Positions 26,894 through 36,161 of a DNA stretch of 64,000 nucleotides are shown here, one piece after another. The translations under genes and the position numbers were made by a program. The notes beneath the pieces were generated by a model. The model did not search any database and was not told where the DNA came from. It was given only the letters and a program-made list of their open reading frames with translations. Source of the DNA: Flavobacterium ginsenosidimutans (GTDB lineage Bacteria > Bacteroidota > Bacteroidia > Flavobacteriales > Flavobacteriaceae); assembly GCF_003254625.1 (NCBI RefSeq), contig NZ_QJRJ01000075.1:186001-250000 (forward strand), given 5' to 3'. Numbering within the stretch: the stretch's first letter is position 1; each line of letters starts with the position of its first letter.

Positions 26894-27751
26894 TTATTCG
26901 TAAATAAACGTTTTTTCCGTTTTCACAATTCCGTTTTCTTCTATCTGAGAGCAAGAAATTGGATAGTTTAATTTATTGTATTTGTATTTTCTGCTGATTG
27001 CTACTAAAGCTGTTGACGATGGACTAAAATTCATTTCATTATTATATGAAATAGATTCAAATTCAAATTCATCTTCATGATAAGAAATCATTGGAACGAT
27101 TACTTTGTAATTATCACCGAAAAGATTTTGAACGATTAATTGGTCAACCGATTTTTTATCATCATAAGTGTATGATTTAGAGATTTTATCTCCAACTAAT
27201 CCTTTATGTCTCGACACATTATCGTTTACATAAACATATTCTAATTTTCCAATAATAGCCTTATTTCTATCACGTGAAGTACGTCTTACAATAATCCCGT
27301 TTTCAACAAGATATTCAATATCGTCTACTAAATTCTGATGATTGGTACTCTTTTTTGTAGTTACTTTTACTCTCGCTCCTTCATATAAAAACGAAACTAC
27401 TTTTGTAATATAATTAGGCCCTTCCTGATATTTTTTTACAAATTTAGTTATGTTGTTATCAGCATCATAAGAATAGTTTACCACTTCTTTCCAGTCACTT
27501 CCAATTTTATCTTTAACTGTCATATCAAGCAACCCATTTTTGTTGTAATAGAAATGCTGTACAACATCTGAAGTAGTTATAGTTTGAAGTTTACCGTCTT
27601 TAAAAGCCATTGTTTTGTTAACAATTTCGCCGTCTTTAGAGTTTTGGTAATTTGTTTTTACAATATTGATCTGCTTTAGTCTAACATTGTCCTGACTATG
27701 CATCAAGAAAGGAAACACCATCATTATGATGGCAATAAAGTAGGTTCTCAT
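26894..27751 (-). CDS. Secreted YD-repeat-like protein, unknown
   Basis: 285 aa from the ATG at 27751; the open frame extends to a TTG at 27784, but the signal peptide (MRTYFIAIIMMVFPFLMHSQ) starts at the ATG. The mature protein has repeated strands of the type FYYNKNGLLDMTVKD, YSYDADNNITKFVKKY and YKYNKLNYPISC, like short YD or DUF4595-type beta repeats of Bacteroidota surface proteins. There is no T9SS sorting domain and no lipobox. Single gene. Function unknown. Confidence 0.7.
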   Translation of the reverse strand: MRTYFIAIIMMVFPFLMHSQDNVRLKQINIVKTNYQNSKDGEIVNKTMAFKDGKLQTITTSDVVQHFYYNKNGLLDMTVKDKIGSDWKEVVNYSYDADNNITKFVKKYQEGPNYITKVVSFLYEGARVKVTTKKSTNHQNLVDDIEYLVENGIIVRRTSRDRNKAIIGKLEYVYVNDNVSRHKGLVGDKISKSYTYDDKKSVDQLIVQNLFGDNYKVIVPMISYHEDEFEFESISYNNEMNFSPSSTALVAISRKYKYNKLNYPISCSQIEENGIVKTEKTFIYE

Positions 27752-27890
27752 ATTTGTTTTTTTGTATTGATTTGGGATGACCAAAATACAAAATTCAATT
27801 AGATTTTAACGTTTTGAAATACAAAAACTACAAACTTTTCAATAATACATTAAAAATCAGCAAATTATTTCCATTATTCTAAGCCAGTTC

Positions 27891-29228
27891 TTATTTCTCT
27901 CCAAAAATCTTAACGTCATCAACCATAAAAGCACCGTTTAAAGTCTTATCTTTTCCAGATCCTACATATCTAAATGCAATATTTATTTTTCCAGAATACT
28001 CCGAAAGATCAATTCCACCAGAACTAATAAATTGTCGAGCGGGTGTAGAAAGCGTTGGGACATTTGCTTTTAATTTTGTCCATTTAGCCTTCGCTATACT
28101 TGAACCATCGAAATTGGTCGAAACGTAAACCTCCAAAGTATTTAGTGGCGAATCAACCTTCAAATCATGCTGTGCGCTTCTAAAAGAAAGAACAGCATTT
28201 TTGTATCCTTCAAGATTAATTTTAGGCGAAACGAGCCATGCAATATTCTCGGCCGCTGTTGTACTTGTTGTATTAAACTCTGCATAACCATTTCCAGAAT
28301 AAACCATACTCTTCCATAATTTGGCTGCTTTTTCTACAATATTGCTCCAGCCTGGCAATGCAAAATTCACGTTGTTTTTAACCGACTGGAAATCTTCTGA
28401 GAAAAATGGTGTACTTCTTTTTCCATTCATAACAACATCATTTTCAGAACGAACCATAAACTGATAATCTGAACCAAACTTTGTTAAAATTCCTCTCGCT
28501 GTTCCACTTCCTTCAGGTACAAAATGGTCTGCAAATTTTGCATAACCGCTAGTTCTAAAAATAATTTGATTTCCTGTTTTATCTCTTAAATTCCAATTGG
28601 TCGAGCCTCCAACATTATTAGATTCTTCAAAATAATGGCGCCCTAATGCTGCTTCTGTAAATTCAACATCATTTAATTCAATCAAAGTATTTAATCTAGA
28701 ATCTGACAATGCTTCTTCTATAGAAAGTGATGCCACCAATTGATTTTCATCGATCATTGCGCAGGATGCGTTCAGTACATTTATATATTCGTTTTGAGAA
28801 ATTCTGCCAATTGTAGGATCTCCAGCATTACTCACATAAAGACTTCCAACTCTTAAACCACCATAATATAGATCTGTAAATTGATTTTTAAGTTTTACAT
28901 ATACTTTATTTCCCACACGATAATCTATGTAGGTATTTGAGGCATCTACAGGAACACTCAAACCAATAGATGGACTTACTGCAGTTGGTAAAGTCTGCAG
29001 TGAAATTGATTTGAAAAAATTACCACCTTCATCACTCGACACTACATAAGCTTCTATAATATCATCATATACATATTGTTTCGCAGTTGTACCCGAAAGC
29101 TCATATATGTTTTCAACCGTTTTGTTTGCAGTAAAATTGGGCTGCGTGCAAGCTAATTTTGGAGATTCAACTTCAGCATTGCATCCAGATAATAATAGGG
29201 AGATAAAAAATAAAACTAGTTTTTTCAT
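27891..29228 (-). CDS. DUF5689-domain lipoprotein, partner of a TonB receptor
   Basis: 445 aa. Lipobox LLLSGC with lipidated Cys16. An N-terminal DUF5689-type beta domain (about 40-270, with YDDIIEAYVVSSDEGGNFFKS and VGNKVYVKL) is followed by a jelly-roll-like C-terminal domain (about 280-445) ending in NGAFMVDDVKIFGE, as in choice-of-anchor or DUF5017 domains. Its start lies 18 bases after the TonB-receptor stop, so the pair is one operon. By analogy with other receptor-lipoprotein pairs it may act as a surface lid or ligand-binding protein. The ligand is unknown. Confidence 0.85.
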   Translation of the reverse strand: MKKLVLFFISLLLSGCNAEVESPKLACTQPNFTANKTVENIYELSGTTAKQYVYDDIIEAYVVSSDEGGNFFKSISLQTLPTAVSPSIGLSVPVDASNTYIDYRVGNKVYVKLKNQFTDLYYGGLRVGSLYVSNAGDPTIGRISQNEYINVLNASCAMIDENQLVASLSIEEALSDSRLNTLIELNDVEFTEAALGRHYFEESNNVGGSTNWNLRDKTGNQIIFRTSGYAKFADHFVPEGSGTARGILTKFGSDYQFMVRSENDVVMNGKRSTPFFSEDFQSVKNNVNFALPGWSNIVEKAAKLWKSMVYSGNGYAEFNTTSTTAAENIAWLVSPKINLEGYKNAVLSFRSAQHDLKVDSPLNTLEVYVSTNFDGSSIAKAKWTKLKANVPTLSTPARQFISSGGIDLSEYSGKINIAFRYVGSGKDKTLNGAFMVDDVKIFGEK

Positions 29229-29246
29229 AAGAAATAGATTTTCAAT

Positions 29247-32066
29247 TTATAAACCGATAGTAAGATTTAGAAAATAAGTTCGTCCGTAACCGTAATAATA
29301 TTTTGGTCCAAAAGAAGGGGTGCCACTAGAAACATCTTGATTTAAGGCTCTAAAATTTGCATTTCTTGCCTGCTCAAAGCCACCTGTTTTATAAACCAAA
29401 TCAAGTACATTATTTACGCTTGCAAAAAGTCCAATATATTTTTTACGGATACGCCAAGATTTGCCACCGCTAAGATTCAGCAATGTAATTGGATTAAATT
29501 TTTCTTGTTTTAATAATTCATTTCCTCTTTCTGAAGTTGCTTCGGGAAAAGGAAATCCGTTTGCTGGATTGATATAAAACTGAGATGTTCTAGAAATTGG
29601 TGAAACATCAATATAACTTTCTGCCAAATAATTAATATTAGCGCCAAGCCACCAAAATTTAGGATCACGATATTCCAGTCCAAATGAATAAGCTTGTTGT
29701 GGCATTCCAGGCTGTTTGTAATTCTTGAGATAAGATTCTCCAAAATTAAATGTCGTCTGCACACCATCTTTTGCCATATTAGCATCATTTGTAATCATCA
29801 CATTTGGGTTACTACTGTAAATATAATTTCCAAAAGCTGCAGATAAATTCGTTTTAAATGTTGATGAAATCTGATACTCAAAACTCAATTCTGCGCCAGT
29901 ATTTTTCTTGTCTAACTTGGTCAAAGTCTGACTTACAAAAGCATCAGTAGCATCATATCCCGCGCCATTATCAAAGATTCCTTCTGCGTAGAAAAAAGAA
30001 GTTTTTGATGTATTTTTAATTAAAGTATAATAAGCTGTTAAACGTAATTTGAGTTTAGCAGAACGATAAACATAATTTGCCTCTGCACTTGTAATATTTT
30101 CACTTTCGATTCCGTCAACTATGCTATTATTTAAACGTGAATTGGAAAAAGTATTTCTTAATGAAGGCGCACGAGTAAGATGTGCAGCATTAAAAAACAG
30201 CAATTGTTTTCCTGAAACTTTATAAGTAAATCCGCCTTTAAAACCAAAATTCTCAAAATTTACATTTTCACTTTTTCCTAAAGAAGTAGTAGGATAAAGT
30301 CCGTTTTGATACAAACCTTCTCTTTGATAATCTGAAACAGAATAAGACTGTGCCAAAAAGAATTCTGTTTTGTTATACGTAAACCTAAACTGCGTGAAAA
30401 CATCCAAAGTATTAGCCAGAAAATTAAAATTATATCCGTAAGTATCGCCTTTTTTAACCTTTCGATTTGGATTCTGCAAATCAGATTGCGAAAGATTTCC
30501 TTTGTAAAACGGATCTATATCCTCGAAGTATTCTCCACCAAGGAGATCTAGTAAATATTGAAAATTATGAGACTTCAATTTTTTAAAAGTAAAGCCTCCG
30601 TCAAAAGAAATATTAGAAGAAAGCTGTGTGTTCAGATTTGAACTTACAGCAAAAGTTTGATCATCTGTTCTGTCTTCGTAAAGCACGTAATGACTTTGAG
30701 AAGGTTCAAAACCATTTGGTCCAACTTTCTGATTAGCAAAATACATTTTGTTCCAATCTATCTGCGGATTTACTAAAAGGGCTATTTTGTTTTTATCTGC
30801 ATTTTCATAATCCGGAGTAAACTCGCCTGAAAATTCACCTTGATCTTTCGCATAAAGCGAACTAAAATAACTTGGTAATTTTTTATAATAAACAGGATCT
30901 GGACTTTCAGCATTTTGGTAATCTATATTGCTATTTCCTACCTTTCCAAATTGATACATTATCGCAGAATTTAGATTTGTTTTATCATCAATTTTAAAAT
31001 AATGATTCAGCATAAATAAAGGCTCTTCAACATTCTTTACTCTTGCATTTCGTTTTTCACCATTCTGAAATCCCCAATAGGAATTGTATTTTTCATTCAT
31101 TAAACCAGTTACTTCATTTGTATTGGCTGAGTTTTTTCCGCGTGAATTTGGAGTATAAAATCCCGTAAAATTGACTGAATGTTTATTGTTTAATTTCTTT
31201 TCGACACTAAGAAAAAAAGAATCTGCGTTGAAATTTGTACCTTCAAAATAACCCTCATCTGCCCAGCGTTTTCCTGCAGAAATTGCATAAGCCCAACCCG
31301 AAGCATTCATTCCTGAAGCGTAAGTTCCAATTCCGCGCCAAGTATAAGTTGTATTGCTTCCTGAAAATGTGAGTGATGTTCCTTTTCGATATAAAGAAGC
31401 TCTTGTAAAAATCTGCTGTGTGCCTAAAATTCCACCAAAAGTATAATTGGAAGCAGCAGCTCCAACCGAGAATTCTTGATTACGAAGTACATTATTCAAA
31501 CCGCCCCAATTGCTCCATTGCGGTCTACCGTCGTAGATTTTATTCATGGCCATTCCGTTGAGCATCATCGTTCCGTTCTCGCTGTCTAAACCACGAATAC
31601 GAAATCGGGCTTGCCCCCAATTGAAAGCAGATGCCAACATAAAAGCATCTTTTGAAGACTGTAAAAGTCCAGAAGTCATTTCAGACGAGCTATTATCATC
31701 CGAAAAATCACTATCAGAAAGTGTAATCAATGCTGCCGGAACTTCATCTGAATACGTATCTTCTAATTGTAAAATCCCAAGATCTATATTTTGACCTGCA
31801 TTAGACTGCACTTTTAAAAGGAAATCTTTATATCCTTGACTTCTCAATAAAAGCAATTGTTCTTTTTTGGGAAATATATGAAGTTCAAATTTCCCAGTTT
31901 TTGACGTTAGCTGCATTACAGCAGTATTTTGTATCGTTACCACTACATTTTCTAGCGGATTTTGCGTTCGAGCGTCAATAACAATTCCTGTTACCGTAAT
32001 TTCCTTCTGTGAAAAAGCAAAATTAAAAAACCATACAATAAAGAAGACCGCGTACTTTTTTCTCAT
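29247..32066 (-). CDS. TonB-dependent outer-membrane receptor
   Basis: 939 aa. Signal peptide 1-20 (ending NFAFSQ). A carboxypeptidase-regulatory-like domain (about 22-110, TVTGIVIDARTQNPLENVVV) is followed by a plug region (about 125-235, including RFRIRGLDSENGTMMLNG) and a long C-terminal beta barrel ending in YFLNLTIGL. It is TonB-box-bearing in architecture rather than by a clear motif. It probably imports a ligand together with the DUF5689 lipoprotein encoded immediately downstream. The substrate cannot be told from sequence, and no SusC signature motif is evident. Confidence 0.92.
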   Translation of the reverse strand: MRKKYAVFFIVWFFNFAFSQKEITVTGIVIDARTQNPLENVVVTIQNTAVMQLTSKTGKFELHIFPKKEQLLLLRSQGYKDFLLKVQSNAGQNIDLGILQLEDTYSDEVPAALITLSDSDFSDDNSSSEMTSGLLQSSKDAFMLASAFNWGQARFRIRGLDSENGTMMLNGMAMNKIYDGRPQWSNWGGLNNVLRNQEFSVGAAASNYTFGGILGTQQIFTRASLYRKGTSLTFSGSNTTYTWRGIGTYASGMNASGWAYAISAGKRWADEGYFEGTNFNADSFFLSVEKKLNNKHSVNFTGFYTPNSRGKNSANTNEVTGLMNEKYNSYWGFQNGEKRNARVKNVEEPLFMLNHYFKIDDKTNLNSAIMYQFGKVGNSNIDYQNAESPDPVYYKKLPSYFSSLYAKDQGEFSGEFTPDYENADKNKIALLVNPQIDWNKMYFANQKVGPNGFEPSQSHYVLYEDRTDDQTFAVSSNLNTQLSSNISFDGGFTFKKLKSHNFQYLLDLLGGEYFEDIDPFYKGNLSQSDLQNPNRKVKKGDTYGYNFNFLANTLDVFTQFRFTYNKTEFFLAQSYSVSDYQREGLYQNGLYPTTSLGKSENVNFENFGFKGGFTYKVSGKQLLFFNAAHLTRAPSLRNTFSNSRLNNSIVDGIESENITSAEANYVYRSAKLKLRLTAYYTLIKNTSKTSFFYAEGIFDNGAGYDATDAFVSQTLTKLDKKNTGAELSFEYQISSTFKTNLSAAFGNYIYSSNPNVMITNDANMAKDGVQTTFNFGESYLKNYKQPGMPQQAYSFGLEYRDPKFWWLGANINYLAESYIDVSPISRTSQFYINPANGFPFPEATSERGNELLKQEKFNPITLLNLSGGKSWRIRKKYIGLFASVNNVLDLVYKTGGFEQARNANFRALNQDVSSGTPSFGPKYYYGYGRTYFLNLTIGL

Positions 32067-32259
32067 TAAAAAAATTCAATTTACTTTCAAAATCATTTTA
32101 GGATCGAAATCCTTCATTCAAAAGATAAAATTGGCTTTTGGAAAAAAGAGCGTTGTAAACTCAAGCAATTGCTTGAATTCAAATATAGAAAGAAATATTT
32201 AAAAACAAATAAATTCCTACAAATTTATTTGTTTTTAATCAATATTAATCAAAAAGATA

Positions 32260-33480
32260 TTAAGCTGATGTTCTAATTTTAGAAACCATAAAAGCAATTA
32301 GAACTCCAAAAATTCCAATAAATGCAAAAGAAAACTGCAATCCGAAACTTTGCGCAATATGCCCAATTACTGGAGGTCCCATTAAGAAACCTAAGAAACT
32401 TACACTCGAAACAATCGTTAAAGCTTCTCCCGCAGGAACTGTTGGGTTTTTACCTGCAATACTATAAACGGTAGGAACAATCGTTGCAACGCCCAAACCT
32501 ACAAACATAAAAGCAATGGTACATGGAATAATATAAGGTAGAAAAACAGCTGTAAAAAGTCCGGCCGAAATCATAACACCACTAATCTGCATAACGCGTT
32601 CGCGTCCAAATTTATTGATTAATCCGTCACCAAGAAATCTTCCGCTAGCCATCATAATCATAAAAGAAGTATAACCTAAAACCACCAATGGTCCTGGCGC
32701 TTTTACAATATCTTTAAAATAAACACCACTCCAGTCAAACATAACACCTTCGCTGGCCATACTGCAAAATCCGATTACACCAAGCCAAAGCAAAGCGGTA
32801 TCTGGTTTTACAAATAGTTTTTTGCCTTCTTCTTTTGGTTTCTTTTTTTCTTTGGCTCTAACTAAAAATTTAAAATTAAACGCGACCATCAATAAAACTA
32901 TAATCCCCACAATTATAAAATGATGCAGCGGATTTAGTTTTAAAGCCAGCATTCCTAAACCAACTAACGCACCTGTGAATCCTGCAAAACTCCACATTCC
33001 GTGAAATGATGACATGATTGTCTTTTTAAACAAAACTTCGGTATAAACGCCTTGTGTGTTTACAGCGATATTGGCAAGGTTTCCAAATAAACCAAACAAA
33101 AATAATCCGAGAGATAATTGTAATGCCGTTGTTGCTAAACCTAAGTTTATAAGACAGAAAACGTACATTATTAAAGAAAAAATAAGAATGCGGTGGCTTC
33201 CAAATTTTGTGACCATTTTTCCTGAAAACGGCATGATAGCCAATTGTCCAACTGGAAGCGCAAAAAGTATAGAACCTAAATCTCCTTCGCTTAAATTTAA
33301 AGCCGTTTTAATATCTGGAATTCTGCTCGCCCATGTAGCAAAACTCAAACCCATTCCGAAATAAAACATTCCAACAGCAAAACGAATACGGTTTAAATAA
33401 GAGGCTTTTGCTTCTCTAAATACTTTCTTGATTTTTCCTTTGGTCTGAAAAAGCGCTAATGGGTTAAAATTTATCAGCAT
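32260..33480 (-). CDS. Major facilitator superfamily transporter
   Basis: 406 aa with twelve predicted membrane helices in two halves. The MFS loop motif between helices 2 and 3 appears as GKMVTKFGSHRIL, and its counterpart in the second half as DGLINKFGRERVM. A charged central loop (RAKEKKKPKEEGKKL) separates the halves. N-terminal helix GMFYFGMGLSFATWASRIPDIK resembles the FucP/YfkF-like group, but the substrate is unknown. Single gene, with a palindromic-repeat field upstream. Confidence 0.88.
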   Translation of the reverse strand: MLINFNPLALFQTKGKIKKVFREAKASYLNRIRFAVGMFYFGMGLSFATWASRIPDIKTALNLSEGDLGSILFALPVGQLAIMPFSGKMVTKFGSHRILIFSLIMYVFCLINLGLATTALQLSLGLFLFGLFGNLANIAVNTQGVYTEVLFKKTIMSSFHGMWSFAGFTGALVGLGMLALKLNPLHHFIIVGIIVLLMVAFNFKFLVRAKEKKKPKEEGKKLFVKPDTALLWLGVIGFCSMASEGVMFDWSGVYFKDIVKAPGPLVVLGYTSFMIMMASGRFLGDGLINKFGRERVMQISGVMISAGLFTAVFLPYIIPCTIAFMFVGLGVATIVPTVYSIAGKNPTVPAGEALTIVSSVSFLGFLMGPPVIGHIAQSFGLQFSFAFIGIFGVLIAFMVSKIRTSA

Positions 33481-33668
33481 ATTAAATTTTTATGATATTG
33501 TCAAAAATACTAAAAACGCATGGCAAAGTGCGTATATTGAAGAACTATACACAATTTACAACGTTATTGTTTATAAATTAAGAAGTTTTCAATTATAATC
33601 TTCTTATTAAAATTACAATTTTTCAGGTTTAGTAGAATTATAATTTGTTTCATTTTTTTAAAACTAAT

Positions 33669-33704
33669 AAAAAGGGCTGTCTCAAAATTGAGATAGCCCT
33701 TTTT
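33669..33704 (-). terminator. Intrinsic terminator downstream of the Gfo/Idh/MocA gene
   Basis: A 16-bp stem with one G-T pair (AAAAAGGGCTGTCTCA against TGAGATAGCCCTTTTT) and a 4-base loop, T-rich in both directions. Confidence 0.8.
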
Positions 33705-33719
33705 ATATATGATTTATTT

Positions 33720-33840
33720 GTTCCGTAGGAACGTTTGACACATTAGATTATTAAAAAATGGCATCAAAATCAAACGTTCCTACGGAACGTAAATGCGTCT
33801 GAATATTATTTTTTCTACCGACGAAACATTCCTACGGAAT
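33720..33840. repeat. GTTCCGTAGGAACG palindromic repeat, two arms plus a third degenerate copy
   Basis: Arms GTTCCGTAGGAACGTTTGA (33720-33738) and TCAAACGTTCCTACGGAAC (33770-33788) are exact complements around a 31-base AT-rich loop. A third half-copy, CGAAACATTCCTACGGAAT, lies at 33821-33839. The rest of the 370-base gap between the MFS and Gfo genes contains no gene that I can see. Confidence 0.75.
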
Positions 33841-33852
33841 GATAATCCTAAC

Positions 33853-34896
33853 TTAGGATATGCTGATTACCTTTTGCTGTGCATTACTTGCAATTGCAGC
33901 TTCTATAATCTGCATTACTTTCACACCCTCATCTGCTGTAACCGGTTCTTTTTTATCGTTTGCAATCGAATCGTAAACGCCGTCGAAGAAACTGAAATAG
34001 TTGCCTTGAAGCGTTGGGATTTTTTCTCTCACAATTTTACCTTCAATTTCAGTATGTAGAAGTCCTTGCAAGCTTTCGTCTTCTGTCCCCCAAGAATCTA
34101 AATTCGGTTTTTTACCCACTTTCAAATCATCTTCTTGAACATCTCCGCGAGGTTTTAAGAAAGATCCTTTTTTTCCATGAATGGTGTATGCCGGATTGGC
34201 TTCTCTCACAAAAAAACCAGCTTTTAGACGAACTCTGAAATTAGAATAAAACAAAGTCAGATCGATCCAATCGTCTACAACAGAATTTTCTCTGGTTACA
34301 CGAATGTCTCCAAAAACGGCTTTTGGGCATCCAAACAAGCTTACAGCTTGATCAATAATATGCGGCCCCAAATCTTTAAGAACTCCAGCTCCGTCATTTG
34401 CTGTTTCTTTATGCGCTTTTGGACTCAATAATGGATTGTAACGGTCAAAATGAAATTCTGCTTCTACCAAATCTCCTAAAACGCCGTCGTCGATTACTTT
34501 TTTTATGGTTTTAAAATCGCTGTCCCATCTTCTGTTCTGAAAAACAGCCAATTTCAAGCCTTTTTCTTTTGCAATTTTGACTAACTCTTTTGCTTCAGCA
34601 ACTGTTGTTGTAAAAGCTTTTTCTACAACTGCATGCTTTCCTGCCAAAAGCACTTTTTTAGCATATTCGTAATGCGTTCCCACTGGTGTATTTACGATTA
34701 CTAAATCGACATCATCGCTTAATAATTCGTCTAGCGAAGCGTAACTTTTTACGTATGGATAATCTTCTTGAATTAATTTTTTGCTTCTTTCCCAAGAACC
34801 TAATAATTCAAATCCTTCGTGAATATCTAAAAACGGAGCATGGAAAACTTTTCCTGACATTCCGTATGATAATAGTGCTGTCTTTATCTTTTGCAT
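33853..34896 (-). CDS. Gfo/Idh/MocA family NAD(P)-dependent oxidoreductase
   Basis: 347 aa. The N-terminal Rossmann fold begins TALLSYGMSGKVFHAPFL. The substrate-side motif is VEKAFTTTVAEAKEL, where the usual EKP has become EKA. The C-terminal alpha/beta domain contains DLGPHIIDQAVSLFG, with the conserved His. The sequence resembles the YvaA/YdgJ-like inositol and sugar-derivative dehydrogenases. Substrate unknown. It is a single gene with a terminator downstream. Confidence 0.9.
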   Translation of the reverse strand: MQKIKTALLSYGMSGKVFHAPFLDIHEGFELLGSWERSKKLIQEDYPYVKSYASLDELLSDDVDLVIVNTPVGTHYEYAKKVLLAGKHAVVEKAFTTTVAEAKELVKIAKEKGLKLAVFQNRRWDSDFKTIKKVIDDGVLGDLVEAEFHFDRYNPLLSPKAHKETANDGAGVLKDLGPHIIDQAVSLFGCPKAVFGDIRVTRENSVVDDWIDLTLFYSNFRVRLKAGFFVREANPAYTIHGKKGSFLKPRGDVQEDDLKVGKKPNLDSWGTEDESLQGLLHTEIEGKIVREKIPTLQGNYFSFFDGVYDSIANDKKEPVTADEGVKVMQIIEAAIASNAQQKVISIS

Positions 34897-34917
34897 TGGT
34901 TTTGTTTTAGTTTATTC

Positions 34918-34964
34918 GCCACGAATTCACGAATTAAAAAAAAATAGATTCGTGAATTCGTGGC
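34918..34964 (-). terminator. Hairpin terminator or repeat after the old-yellow-enzyme gene
   Basis: A 17-bp perfect stem (GCCACGAATTCACGAAT and its complement) around an A-rich loop of about 13 bases, between two same-strand genes. The sequence is typical of interspersed flavobacterial palindromes. Confidence 0.7.
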
Positions 34965-34974
34965 GGAAAAAAAA

Positions 34975-36045
34975 TTAAAGTTTAGCTCTCTCGTATTGTT
35001 TTGGCCATTGAATATCGTCATTTAATTCTCTAGCGAAATCTAAAGGCAAGTTCGGATTTCTCAATGATTCTCTGGCGAATAAAATTAAATCAGCTTGATC
35101 CATATTTAAAATTTCTTCTGCTTGTCTGGCTTCTGTAATTAGTCCGACTGCGCCTGTGGCAATGTTGGCTTCTTGTTTTACTTTTTCTGCAAAAGGAACC
35201 TGATAACCTGATCCTAATGTTATTTTTTGATGCGAAACCAATCCGCCTGAAGAAACATCGATTAAATCTACTCCTTTTTCTTTTAATATTTTAGAAAGCT
35301 GTACAGATTCTTCTGGATTCCAACCATTTTCTGCCCAATCTGTTGCTGAAATTCTAACAAATAAAGGCAAATCTGAAGGCCATTCTGACTGAACTGCTTC
35401 TACAACTTCTAAAGTGAAACGGATTCTGTTTTCGAAACTTCCTCCATATTCATCTGTTCTTACATTCGTTAAAGGAGACAAAAACTGGTGCAGTAAATAA
35501 CCATGAGCCGCATGAACTTCTAAAACCTGATATCCTGCTTCCACTACTCTTTTTGTAGCAGTTTTAAAATCGGAGATTACTTTTTGAATTCCGTTTTTAT
35601 CTAAAGCTTCTGGAAGAAATGGTTCGCCATCATGATACGGAATCGCACTTGGCGCAACGGTCTGCCATCCGCCTTGAGCGAAATCTAATTTTTTATTTCC
35701 CAACCAAGGAGCCGAAACACTTGCTTTTCTTCCCGCATGTGCTAACTGGATTCCCGGAATCGAATTTTGAGAAACAATAAAAGCGTTGATTTGTTTTAAT
35801 TTTTCGATATGTTCATCTTTCCAGATTCCAAGATCTGAAGGAGAAATTCTGGCTTCTGGAGAAACTGCTGTTGCTTCCTGAATAATAAGTCCAGCTCCGC
35901 CAGTTGCACGGCTTCCTAAATGAACAAGATGCCAATCATTTGCAAATCCGTCAATTGCAGAATACTGGCACATTGGGGAGATTGCAATTCTATTTTTTAA
36001 AGTGATTTTTTTTATCGTGAGCGGAGAAAATAATTTCGTTGCCAT
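34975..36045 (-). CDS. NADH:flavin oxidoreductase, old yellow enzyme family (YqjM/NamA-like)
   Basis: 356 aa TIM-barrel FMN enzyme. The N-terminal ISPMCQYSA places a Cys at position 26, as in YqjM-type (thermophilic-like) ene-reductases. The active-site region EVHAAHGYLLHQFLSPLTN and RTDEYGGSFENRIRF are family hallmarks. It should reduce activated C=C bonds of enals, enones or related compounds with NAD(P)H; its physiological substrate is unknown. The start ATG at 36045 gives the standard N-terminus MATKLFSPLTIKKITLKNRI. Confidence 0.93.
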   Translation of the reverse strand: MATKLFSPLTIKKITLKNRIAISPMCQYSAIDGFANDWHLVHLGSRATGGAGLIIQEATAVSPEARISPSDLGIWKDEHIEKLKQINAFIVSQNSIPGIQLAHAGRKASVSAPWLGNKKLDFAQGGWQTVAPSAIPYHDGEPFLPEALDKNGIQKVISDFKTATKRVVEAGYQVLEVHAAHGYLLHQFLSPLTNVRTDEYGGSFENRIRFTLEVVEAVQSEWPSDLPLFVRISATDWAENGWNPEESVQLSKILKEKGVDLIDVSSGGLVSHQKITLGSGYQVPFAEKVKQEANIATGAVGLITEARQAEEILNMDQADLILFARESLRNPNLPLDFARELNDDIQWPKQYERAKL

Positions 36046-36161
36046 ATACTTGTAACTTTTAATGATTTTATACTACCAATTGAGTAAGGCAGTGTTCAAA
36101 AAGTAAAGTTACAGCATCTTGTTAAAACGAGAAATCGAAATGTTTATTAATTAACAAACAT

